From assembly GCA_021779195.1 (NCBI GenBank), contig JAJYBB010000030.1, positions 1-34,057 of the forward strand: a stretch of DNA of 34,057 nt, read 5' to 3'. Both the position numbers and the translations under genes were made by a program. Source of the DNA: Bacteroidota bacterium (GTDB lineage Bacteria; Bacteroidota; Bacteroidia; Bacteroidales; Paludibacteraceae). Position 1 is the first letter of the stretch, and every line of letters begins with the position of its first letter. The notes under the pieces were generated by a model that was not told where the DNA came from, made no database searches, and was given only the letters and a program-made list of their open reading frames with translations. Below, in pieces: positions 17,893-25,698 of this stretch.

Positions 17893-17900
17893 CAAAAATA
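17893..17900 (-). promoter_or_regulatory. Putative -7 box of the pectin operon
   Basis: On the minus strand this reads TATTTTTG, matching the Bacteroidota -7 consensus TAnnTTTG, 28 bp upstream of the PL1 start codon. No convincing -33 TTTG sits at the ideal spacing, which would be usual for an activator-dependent promoter. Confidence 0.5.
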
Positions 17901-17999
17901 TGTCTTTTCGAATTAATCGGGAGGGGACAAAATGATTTTTGACAGGGTACAAATTATCTTATAATTGATTTTTATTCATCTTCAATGGTCATAATTCTA

Positions 18000-18007
18000 T
18001 ATATTTG
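18000..18007 (+). promoter_or_regulatory. Putative -7 box of the HTCS gene
   Basis: TATATTTG matches TAnnTTTG and lies 64 bp upstream of the regulator ATG. Between it and the divergent operon box there is a small dyad, AATTAT-CTT-ATAATT (17952-17966), a possible but unproven operator. Confidence 0.45.
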
Positions 18008-18071
18008 TATTCTTATTGATAATTGTCCTATTTTATCGAAATTTTAATTTCTATTATTTTAATTGACTGAA

Positions 18072-21000
18072 ATGAAAACAAGGATTTACTTTCTTATAAT
18101 TTTCGTATTGCTGATGCTTTCGCATCAAGTTAATTCTCAGTTAGTAAGTCATTTGCAGCATTTTAGCACCGAAGAGGGCTTGTCACAATACACCATCATG
18201 GATATGTTTCAAGATAGCAGGGGATACCTGTGGTTTGCTACATGGGACGGATTAAGTAAATATGACGGATATCGGTTTCATAACTATAAAGTAAAACCAG
18301 GCGATAATTATTTGATGAAAAGTAACCGTATTGAAAGCATTAGTGAAGATAAATACAAACGGATCTGGATGATTTCATATGATGGCGATGCGCATTGTTT
18401 TGATACCCGAACTGAATCATTTTGGGGATTGCAATCTATTTTTAAGAACGGCAGTGATGCATTTAAACCATCACGCATTATCATCAATCCATCCGGAAAA
18501 GTATGGATTACATCTGCTAATTCAGGTTGCATTCAGGTGAGTGACTCTGCATACCATACAATAATATACAATAAATCCTTCAATAATATTCCTGGCAATG
18601 AAGTGCATGATATATTGGAAGATAAGTATCGAAATTCGTGGATTCTGACTGACAAAGGAATTAGTCTGGTGTCAGAAGATGATTTGGGTTTACGCAAATA
18701 TACTTTTACGACAACCGATGATGATCAGTATAAGTTTGGTATAAATTGCGGGTTTGAGATGGAAAATGAAATATGGTTTGGCTCAAACAACGGATATTTA
18801 TTCCGTTTTTCAAAAATTAAAAATTACATTATTTCGCAAAAAATAGCTTCTCATGCCAATTTGATTCAAATTATTGGTTTGAGAAACCAAAAAATAGCCA
18901 TTATTACTTCGAATCAAGGATTTTATATTTTGAATCAAATCACAAATCAAATTGTTCATTACTCGGTTTCCAATCATTGTGGTCTGAATACCGATAATTT
19001 AGTATCGGCAAGATTAGATAAACACAATCGACTTTGGATTGAAACAAATGAATCAGGCATTTATAAATACGATGATTTATCAAATAAAATCAAATTCTTT
19101 TATATTAAAACGTATGATGCTTCGACTGGATTGTTTCCGCCAAAATTCATTTTAATTGATGATATTTTTGGTCAGACATGGGTGCAACCGCATGGCGGAG
19201 GGTTCTCTCTCTACAATCCAAAAACCGATGAGCTTGATCCGTTTTTGCAAAATCTTCATTTGGGTGATATAAAAATATCCAACAGCCTTCATTCAGCCTG
19301 CTCCGATATGCAAGGTAACTTATGGTTGTGTTCGAGAACAAACGGATTGGAAAAAATCACTTTTGAAAAACAAATCTTCAACACCCTTACCATCAATCCA
19401 AATGCAAAGAATGTGTTAAGTAATGATGTAAGAGCTGTATTTGAAGATCATGATCAACGGCTTTGGATAGCGACAAAGGATATGAGACTATCGGTTTTCG
19501 ATGTCAACAAAAATTTAATCGGAAGATTTTCATCAGATGGGCAATTACTTCCTGATGCATATTTTGGAGGCATTGTTTATTCAATAATGCAAGATGACGA
19601 AGGGAATATTTGGCTCGGAACGAAAGGGAAAGGACTTTTTAAAATTAGAGAGAAAGTAAAATCGCATTTATTTTCAGTTGAACATTATACGAAAGAATCT
19701 TCAGATGTTTTCAGTTTGAGCGACAATAGTATTTACAGTATTTTTCAAGACAAAAAAGGGAACATTTGGGTTGGTACGTACGGAGGAGGAATAAACTTGG
19801 TACGCTATTCTCCCGATAATCGGTTGTATTTTATTAATTTCAGGAACAACCTCAAAAATTATCCGCGAGAATCGGCTATTCGGGTTCGCTTTATCAACGA
19901 AGATAATCACAATCATATTTGTGTTGGGACAACTGGCGGATTAATCATTTTTTCCGATAACTTTATACAACCCGAAAATATCGCATTCCATCTTTATACA
20001 CGGCTTAAAGGAGTTAAAGAAAGTTTAAGCGGCAATGATATTCACAGTATTTACATTACTTCTTCCGACGAAATGTATATCGCCACATTTGGCGGTGGCT
20101 TAAACAAAGTAATCAGTTATGATAAAAGCGGATTTCCGTTGGCTTTTACCCAATATATGACGGCAAATGGACTTCCATCGGATGTAACCCTTGCCATCCT
20201 TGAAGATGAAGATAAAATGCTGTGGATAAGTTCAGAAACCAATCTGACAAAATTCAATCCATCCAACGAAACCTTCGAAACCTTTAATGAAGTAAAACAA
20301 TTGTTGTCAGTCGACAACTTTTCAGAGGCTTCTACTTGCAAAACAAAATCAAACGAATTGATTTTTGGCTATTCAAATGGCATTATTTATTTTTCCCCAT
20401 TAAAGATTGAAAATAACTCCTTTAAACCTTATATTTCATTGTCAAATTTTCAATTATTTAATAAGACAGTACAGATTGGTACGCAATCACCCCTTAATAA
20501 AAGCATCGATAACATACCAAAAATCAGACTTACGCACAGACAGAACTTTTTTAGCATTGAATTTGCGGCTCTTGATATGGTTGACCCACAGAATGTGCTG
20601 TATGCTTATAAACTCGAAGGATTTGATAATGATTGGAATTACGTTCAAAAACAGCGAATAGCTACTTATACCAATTTACCAAAAGGCAAATACGTTTTTA
20701 AAGTAAAATCCACAAATAGCGAAGGTGTATGGGTAAATAATGAAAGAGATTTGCCTATCAGGGTTCTTCCTTCATTTTGGGAAACTCCTTGGGCTTATCT
20801 GATTTATATACTTTTATTTATAGGTTTAACACTCACCATCGTGTATATCCTGATAACAATTTATCACCTAAAAGCAAATGTGAAATTAGAAAAGGAACTT
20901 TCAGAAATGAAACTTCGTTTTTTCACCGATGTTTCGCACGAAATTAGAACACCGCTTACATTAATAACTGCTCCGGTCGAACATTTAATGACCGACAAGA

Positions 21001-22505
21001 ATACACCCGAACCTATAAAGAAACAATTAAAAGTAATTTCACAAAACTCAGGACGTTTGTTGCGGTTGGTTAATCAGATCCTAGATTATAGGAAGATTCA
21101 ATTTACACATTTGCAGGTTACTGAAATTGATATTGCTTATAATGTTCAGGAAATTTGTGATAATTTTAGCGAAATTGCTAACACTCAGCACATTCATTTT
21201 GAATATATCAATCAGTCAAATAACTCGCGAGCATGGGTTGATTCAGATTGTCTCGAAAAAATCGTTATGAATTTGCTTTCTAATGCATTTAAATTTACAC
21301 CTTCAGGGAAAGCAATTACCGTAACCGTCTCAGCCGACGATGAATTTGTAACCATTTCAGTTCGAGATCAAGGAATCGGAGTTGCACGTGAGAAACAAAA
21401 AAAACTATTTACACGTTTTGCCTCATTCAACGAGGATAAAAGCAAACCAAGTACAGGTATTGGACTTTCGATGGTCAAAGACCTTGTAGACAAACATGGT
21501 GCAAAGTTAACTATTGAAAGTGAAGTCGGAAAAGGAAGTACTTTTTCTGTAAGCTTTAAAAGAGGCACCTCGCATTTTGATAAAACCGTAGAAATCATTG
21601 CTTCTCAAACTGTAGGAATCAATTCTGAAATCAATTCAAACGCTGAAATGGATGAAACCTTATCCTCCGACGAATCAAATATTATTGTCAGTCGTAAACT
21701 TAAACCAAACATTCTTGTAGTTGAAGATGATGATGATTTACGCATTTTTATAAAAGGGATTTTAGAAAATGAATATGGCATAATCGAAGCTACTGATGGA
21801 CAAATCGGTATCGAAAAAGCTCAAAAATTTTGTCCGGATTTTATTGTTAGTGATATTATGATGCCTAATGTTGATGGCATCGAGCTACTAAAAAAGGTGA
21901 AAAATGATCTAAGAACCAGTCATATTCCGGTAGTATTGCTTACGTCAAAAACTACAATCGAAAGTAAGCTCGAAGGTCTGACTTATGGTGCAGATGACTA
22001 CATAACAAAACCTTTCAGTGTGGCTTATTTTCAGGCACGAATTGCCAATTTGCTTCAACAACGGATACAGCTTCAGGAAATTTTTCGATCTAAACTTGTT
22101 GTAGGACAGAAGATTGATTTTCTGGCTACTCCGGTTACCATTACCTCGCATGACGAAGATATGATGAAAAAAGTTATGAATATGATTGATGAAAATATTG
22201 AAAACAGCGACTTTGTGATTGAAGATATGGCACAATATGTTGGTATGAGTCGTTCGGTTTTCTTTAAAAAAATGAAAAGTCTTACTGGTTTAGCTCCGGT
22301 TGAATTTGTTCGTGATGTAAAAATGAAGCGTGCTGCTCAAATACTTTCAACAGGGAAATTTATGGTTAAGGAAGTGTCATATATGGTTGGAATATCTGAT
22401 AATAAGTATTTTGCAAAATGTTTTAAGGCAAAATATGGTGTAACTCCACTTGAATATAAAAACAATTCTTCGCATGACAATTTCGTATATGACCAGAATA
22501 ATTGA
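18072..22505 (+). CDS. Hybrid two-component system regulator (HTCS) for the pectin locus
   Basis: The protein has 1477 aa. ATG 18072 (MKTRIYFLIIFVLLMLSHQV) is chosen over an upstream TTG. Residues of about 22-840 form the periplasmic sensor, made of repeated propeller blades (YLWFATWDGLSKYDG, RIWMISYDG, NLWLCSRTNGLEK, NIWVGTYGGGINLV). A Y_Y_Y domain follows (about 844-890, YKLEGFDNDWNYV), then one membrane span at about 904-928. The cytoplasmic part has HisKA with phospho-acceptor His956 in VSHEIRTPLTL, HATPase (NLLSNAFKFTP, DQGIGV, GIGLSMVKD), a receiver domain with Asp1261 in VSDIMMPN and Lys in ITKPF, and a C-terminal AraC-type double HTH (about 1385-1470). It should sense an oligogalacturonide in the periplasm and activate the divergent operon. 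All catalytic residues appear intact. The ligand is inferred from context only. Confidence 0.97.
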   Translation: MKTRIYFLIIFVLLMLSHQVNSQLVSHLQHFSTEEGLSQYTIMDMFQDSRGYLWFATWDGLSKYDGYRFHNYKVKPGDNYLMKSNRIESISEDKYKRIWMISYDGDAHCFDTRTESFWGLQSIFKNGSDAFKPSRIIINPSGKVWITSANSGCIQVSDSAYHTIIYNKSFNNIPGNEVHDILEDKYRNSWILTDKGISLVSEDDLGLRKYTFTTTDDDQYKFGINCGFEMENEIWFGSNNGYLFRFSKIKNYIISQKIASHANLIQIIGLRNQKIAIITSNQGFYILNQITNQIVHYSVSNHCGLNTDNLVSARLDKHNRLWIETNESGIYKYDDLSNKIKFFYIKTYDASTGLFPPKFILIDDIFGQTWVQPHGGGFSLYNPKTDELDPFLQNLHLGDIKISNSLHSACSDMQGNLWLCSRTNGLEKITFEKQIFNTLTINPNAKNVLSNDVRAVFEDHDQRLWIATKDMRLSVFDVNKNLIGRFSSDGQLLPDAYFGGIVYSIMQDDEGNIWLGTKGKGLFKIREKVKSHLFSVEHYTKESSDVFSLSDNSIYSIFQDKKGNIWVGTYGGGINLVRYSPDNRLYFINFRNNLKNYPRESAIRVRFINEDNHNHICVGTTGGLIIFSDNFIQPENIAFHLYTRLKGVKESLSGNDIHSIYITSSDEMYIATFGGGLNKVISYDKSGFPLAFTQYMTANGLPSDVTLAILEDEDKMLWISSETNLTKFNPSNETFETFNEVKQLLSVDNFSEASTCKTKSNELIFGYSNGIIYFSPLKIENNSFKPYISLSNFQLFNKTVQIGTQSPLNKSIDNIPKIRLTHRQNFFSIEFAALDMVDPQNVLYAYKLEGFDNDWNYVQKQRIATYTNLPKGKYVFKVKSTNSEGVWVNNERDLPIRVLPSFWETPWAYLIYILLFIGLTLTIVYILITIYHLKANVKLEKELSEMKLRFFTDVSHEIRTPLTLITAPVEHLMTDKNTPEPIKKQLKVISQNSGRLLRLVNQILDYRKIQFTHLQVTEIDIAYNVQEICDNFSEIANTQHIHFEYINQSNNSRAWVDSDCLEKIVMNLLSNAFKFTPSGKAITVTVSADDEFVTISVRDQGIGVAREKQKKLFTRFASFNEDKSKPSTGIGLSMVKDLVDKHGAKLTIESEVGKGSTFSVSFKRGTSHFDKTVEIIASQTVGINSEINSNAEMDETLSSDESNIIVSRKLKPNILVVEDDDDLRIFIKGILENEYGIIEATDGQIGIEKAQKFCPDFIVSDIMMPNVDGIELLKKVKNDLRTSHIPVVLLTSKTTIESKLEGLTYGADDYITKPFSVAYFQARIANLLQQRIQLQEIFRSKLVVGQKIDFLATPVTITSHDEDMMKKVMNMIDENIENSDFVIEDMAQYVGMSRSVFFKKMKSLTGLAPVEFVRDVKMKRAAQILSTGKFMVKEVSYMVGISDNKYFAKCFKAKYGVTPLEYKNNSSHDNFVYDQNN

Positions 22506-22533
22506 AAATAGAGAAGCTCTTATTCTTTTCAAT
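22501..22533. terminator. Bidirectional terminator between convergent genes
   Basis: Arms ATTGAAAA (22501-22508) and TTTTCAAT (22526-22533) pair perfectly. Inside them AGAG-AAG-CTCT forms a further short stem. The structure overlaps the stop region of the HTCS gene on the plus strand and the stop codon of the DUF2141 gene on the minus strand, with runs of T on either strand after the stem. It is well placed to end both transcripts. Confidence 0.6.
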
Positions 22534-22958
22534 TAAAAGTATTTCATTCTTACTGTCAGATTTTTTGTTTCATTTTCTGAAACCATAAAACTAAAATCTT
22601 CGAAGGTTGGTTTGTGAATACCATGTTGAATATAATTGGCAAAGCCAAAACCTTCATTCGGAATTCCAAACAATCTGTATTCCATTCTACCTGTACCATT
22701 TTCATCATCCAACACCGATAACCCGTATTTTCCGGGTCGTAGCAGAATTTTTAATTTTAATTCATGACCGATTACTTTGTATTTAGGACAGTTGGTTTCC
22801 CAATAGGTTTTTTCGGAAGCAAATTCAGACTGATTTCTGAAAATGGCTACACAAATTTGCCCTTTCAAATCGCGAATATTGATAATATTGACATTCAGCA
22901 CCTGCCCACCAGCTATGCCTGAAATAACTAATAATATTATTGCCAAATAATTTTTCAT
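22533..22958 (-). CDS. DUF2141-family exported protein
   Basis: This small protein has 141 aa from ATG 22958, with signal peptide MKNYLAIILLVISGIAGG. The body matches what I know of DUF2141: a beta-sandwich with LKGQICVAIFRNQSEF near the start, the motif LRPGKYGLSVLDDENGTG in the middle, and FGIPNEGFGFANY later. The family is common in Bacteroidota and Proteobacteria and has no established biochemical role. The gene follows the epimerase-like gene by 38 bp on the same strand, so the two are probably co-transcribed. Its 3' end meets the HTCS gene across a shared terminator. No catalytic residues can be named. Confidence 0.88.
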   Translation of the reverse strand: MKNYLAIILLVISGIAGGQVLNVNIINIRDLKGQICVAIFRNQSEFASEKTYWETNCPKYKVIGHELKLKILLRPGKYGLSVLDDENGTGRMEYRLFGIPNEGFGFANYIQHGIHKPTFEDFSFMVSENETKNLTVRMKYF

Positions 22959-22996
22959 TTTGATTTTTAGAAAAAATAAAGCATGCCAATCATTAT

Positions 22997-24034
22997 TTAC
23001 GATATTTCGGTTTTAAAATTAGACTGCCAGAAAAAATGATGGATCAAATTCAGATTGTTTGTTTTCACGGCACGATATGGCTCTGATTGTTTAAGAAGGC
23101 TTCTCTTGATTGGAATCCGAAAGATAAATCCAAATATTTTCATTATTATAGGAATAGACCGTTTGGTTTGTGTAAAATAACTTTCCATTGTATCATGTCT
23201 GAAATGCAATAAATTATTTAATATATCACCGTCAACCAATAAACCGCAATGAAAATTTCGCATGGCAAAAGCGTACGCCGGAAAATTCAACTTTCCCAAT
23301 CCATACAATTGAAACGATCGCTGGAGAAATTCACGATAAGATATGCAACATCGCTCACCACCCCCCAAATTAAAGACTTTGCCCGATAACTGTTCGCGTT
23401 GTTTAATTCCTTCAGTAAAGGCTTTGGCTGTGTCAACCGGTGTCGAAATTTCAAGTAATGTAGTTAAAGGCATGTGAAACATGAGCTTAGAAATCTTATG
23501 ATTTTTCATAATGGCTGCCAGCCGAAAAATCGTCCAGTCGAGTTTGCTGTTTTGAATTAACTGTTCAGCGTTAATTTTAGATTCGGCATATTTATCATTA
23601 TCACTCGGCAAAAGCGGATCTGTCACCGTGATATAGGGATTATTTACCCTATCACCGTAAACCGAAATCGAGGAACTATAAAGAAAAAAAGCATCGGGAG
23701 AGGTACGTTCCAACTGATTGATCAGCAATTTGGTACCCAGCACATTCACTTTATAAGTCAATTCGGGCTGCTCATCGGCACGTGGGGGAATGATGGCTGC
23801 TAAATGAATTACTGCATCTAAATTTTCAGGTATTCTCTGGATGTCATGCTCATTGAATAGGTTGCCCCAAATCACATTTACGCTTTTATAGCGTTTGAAC
23901 AGGTTAACTGCTTTTCTTTTTTTTATGTCAAATACAGTTAATCTGATAGTTTCGTTTTGAATTAATTGATTTAAAACTTCAGTACCTACGGTGCCCGAAG
24001 CTCCCGTCAACAGAACATTCATTGTTGTTTCCAT
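22997..24034 (-). CDS. NAD-dependent epimerase/dehydratase-family (extended SDR) protein
   Basis: The protein has 345 aa from ATG 24034; ATG 24022 is also possible. A Rossmann fold opens the protein with the nucleotide motif TGASGTVG (10-17). It continues with DAVIHLAAI (about 73-81), LYSSSISVYG with the catalytic Ser/Thr region near 120, and YAESK, the Tyr149-xxx-Lys153 catalytic pair. These features define an extended short-chain dehydrogenase/reductase of the sugar-nucleotide epimerase type. The C-terminal 100 residues (FGFIFRIPIKRSLLKQ) are basic and hydrophobic and could touch the membrane. The frame extends upstream to a TTG at 24079 through a 14-bp tandem repeat, but that extension lies before the Rossmann start and looks like leader. 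The substrate is unknown. It sits between a membrane AraC regulator and a DUF2141 gene, all on one strand. Confidence 0.88.
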   Translation of the reverse strand: METTMNVLLTGASGTVGTEVLNQLIQNETIRLTVFDIKKRKAVNLFKRYKSVNVIWGNLFNEHDIQRIPENLDAVIHLAAIIPPRADEQPELTYKVNVLGTKLLINQLERTSPDAFFLYSSSISVYGDRVNNPYITVTDPLLPSDNDKYAESKINAEQLIQNSKLDWTIFRLAAIMKNHKISKLMFHMPLTTLLEISTPVDTAKAFTEGIKQREQLSGKVFNLGGGERCCISYREFLQRSFQLYGLGKLNFPAYAFAMRNFHCGLLVDGDILNNLLHFRHDTMESYFTQTKRSIPIIMKIFGFIFRIPIKRSLLKQSEPYRAVKTNNLNLIHHFFWQSNFKTEIS

Positions 24035-24043
24035 ACTTGCCTT

Positions 24044-24071
24044 GGTGAATAATTTGCGGTGAATAATTTGC
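24044..24071. repeat. Perfect 14-bp tandem repeat in the leader of the epimerase-like gene
   Basis: GGTGAATAATTTGC occurs twice head to tail, at 24044-24057 and 24058-24071, beginning 10 bp upstream of the ATG at 24034. Because 14 is not a multiple of 3, a change in copy number would shift any translation from the upstream TTG but leave the ATG product intact. Confidence 0.85.
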
Positions 24072-24187
24072 AATGACAAGTATACGACTTTAGAAATCGA
24101 GTTCAGTCCTTCTTTTAAAATCCGGACAACAAGTATAGGTTCGAATTTTAAAAAGCAAACTGCAAAAGATGGAAATGCGGATTTGTT

Positions 24188-25264
24188 TCACTCTGAAAGT
24201 GATTGACGATAAGAAACTGGCGTTTTTCCCGTCATATTCTTAAAGACTGTGAAGAATGATGATTTGCTTGAAAAACCACATTCGTAGCCAATGGCTTCGA
24301 TGGAAAATTTGTTGTTTGAATTTGAAAGCATTTTTTTGACAGCCTCAATTCGATACATATTGGCAAATTGAAAAAAGTTTTTCCCGATTTCGGTGTTTAG
24401 CACTTCAGTAATCTGATACTTGGGAACTTTTATAGCTTTGGATACCATACTCATATTCAAATCCGGATTGAGATAAGCATTTTCTTTTTCGAAATAAATG
24501 ATGATTTTTTCTTTGATATTTTCTTTCATCTCGGACGTTAAAGAAGAATTTTTATATGGAACGGATGTTTCCGGAAGTAGTAAATGTTTTGATACTTCTT
24601 TTTGTCGCAATCCGTAGAAACTCATTATATACACCAAAACCAGCAAGGAGACATAATTATAAAAATGCGGTGTAAGCGGATTTAGAACATCAAAATAAGC
24701 AACAACCGTTATAAGATAGGCAATAATGCAATATACCACATAAAAAATTGCCACAACCAGCACCCATCCTATATTTTCGTTTTTTTCGATATTGGAAAGC
24801 TCATGGCGCAAATGCATACGGTATTTATGTACTAAAATAAGACTCAATGGATTGTAAACCAGCCATGAAACAATATTAGCTGATGCAAAAAATATCCTGA
24901 AAATATAATTTTGATCTTTTACAAAAAACGTATCAAGCGAAAATGGTAGTTTGAGGATGTAAGTATAGATACCAAAAAATAAAAACGGAAAAAGATGAAG
25001 CAACTGAAACCAGCGAAGTTTAAATTCAATTTTTGTTAATGAACAGATATACAGGTATAATGCAGGGTTGAAAAGCAAAAAGGAACTGATTAGAAGCGGT
25101 CGATCGAAAAATTGGTAGTTAAGTGCACACGACAAAAAGTCAATCGCTAGTAACATAAGCCAACCGGATAATATCCGGTCTGCCATCGAGTTATTTTTTT
25201 TTGTGAACATAAGAATGGCTGCGAAAAAACTCTGACAGAATCCGATCCAGACCAATGTGCTCAT
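24188..25264 (-). CDS. Membrane-anchored AraC-family transcription regulator
   Basis: The protein has 358 aa from ATG 25264. Residues of about 1-216 contain roughly seven hydrophobic segments (for example WIGFCQSFFAAILMF, LLISSFLLFNPALYLYI, IGWVLVVAIFYVVYCIIAYL, YVSLLVLVYIMSFYGL), giving a polytopic membrane domain. A cytoplasmic linker follows, then an AraC-type double HTH at about 245-356, with MSMVSKAIKVPKYQITEVLN as the first HTH and SIEAIGYECGFSSKSSFFTV plus FKNMTGKTPVSYR as the second, conserved one. Such 7TM-HTH regulators are common in Bacteroidota and presumably sense a membrane or extracellular signal. The likely targets are itself, the downstream epimerase-like and DUF2141 genes, or the divergent secreted hydrolase; this is inference. 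Confidence 0.92.
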   Translation of the reverse strand: MSTLVWIGFCQSFFAAILMFTKKNNSMADRILSGWLMLLAIDFLSCALNYQFFDRPLLISSFLLFNPALYLYICSLTKIEFKLRWFQLLHLFPFLFFGIYTYILKLPFSLDTFFVKDQNYIFRIFFASANIVSWLVYNPLSLILVHKYRMHLRHELSNIEKNENIGWVLVVAIFYVVYCIIAYLITVVAYFDVLNPLTPHFYNYVSLLVLVYIMSFYGLRQKEVSKHLLLPETSVPYKNSSLTSEMKENIKEKIIIYFEKENAYLNPDLNMSMVSKAIKVPKYQITEVLNTEIGKNFFQFANMYRIEAVKKMLSNSNNKFSIEAIGYECGFSSKSSFFTVFKNMTGKTPVSYRQSLSE

Positions 25265-25333
25265 ACAAGTAATGTGAATTTTAATTGATTCATGAATTGC
25301 TAATTCTTAATTTCTACTGCAATAATAATTGTG

Positions 25334-25341
25334 CAAATATA
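25334..25341 (-). promoter_or_regulatory. Putative -7 box for the membrane AraC regulator
   Basis: The minus strand reads TATATTTG, a match to TAnnTTTG, 70 bp upstream of the ATG at 25264. A -33 element is not clear. Confidence 0.5.
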
Positions 25342-25385
25342 GTATACTTAGGTTACCAATTATTCAAAAACGAGAAAAAAAGCCA

Positions 25386-25401
25386 GCAGGCAATTGCCTG
25401 C
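25386..25401. promoter_or_regulatory. 16-bp perfect palindrome, candidate operator
   Basis: GCAGGCAATTGCCTGC is fully self-complementary and GC-rich in an AT-rich 434 bp intergenic region. It lies 45 bp upstream of the AraC-gene -7 box. No U-tract follows within the first bases, so a dimeric protein site is more likely than a terminator. The protein is not identifiable. Confidence 0.5.
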
Positions 25402-25442
25402 ATCAATTTGACACATTTGGGGTTTTCTGTTCGTTTTTTTTC

Positions 25443-25462
25443 ATTCACATAACTGTGTGAAT
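25443..25462. promoter_or_regulatory. Dyad ATTCACA-N6-TGTGAAT, candidate operator
   Basis: Two perfect 7-bp arms (25443-25449 and 25456-25462) are separated by 6 bp. The spacing is like that of CRP/FNR-type sites, although here the arms read TCACA then TGTGA, the reverse of the usual CRP order. It lies midway between two divergent genes. Confidence 0.4.
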
Positions 25463-25609
25463 AACACATTAATAAGTTCATTCTTACTTAAATTCTTCAA
25501 TCAGTTTATAACTGATTTAAATTTTGCTGGCTATTATTTAAAAATACATTTGAAATTTAATCCTAAATCTGTTCGCAAATAGGAATATCTGATTTTTTCC
25601 CTAATTTTG

Positions 25610-25640
25610 TTGCCAGAGAAAGGGTCATTTGTTATATTTG
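25610..25640 (+). promoter_or_regulatory. Putative -33/-7 promoter of the secreted alpha/beta hydrolase
   Basis: TTG at 25610-25612 and TATATTTG at 25633-25640 are separated by 20 bp, close to the Bacteroidota sigma-ABfr consensus TTTG-N19-TAnnTTTG. The start codon lies 58 bp further on. The rest of the upstream region (25265-25698) shows two dyads but no gene. Confidence 0.55.
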
Positions 25641-25698
25641 AGTGTTACAACTACAAATATAGTACTTTTTTTTTCTACAAAAAATTGTTCGAACAGTT

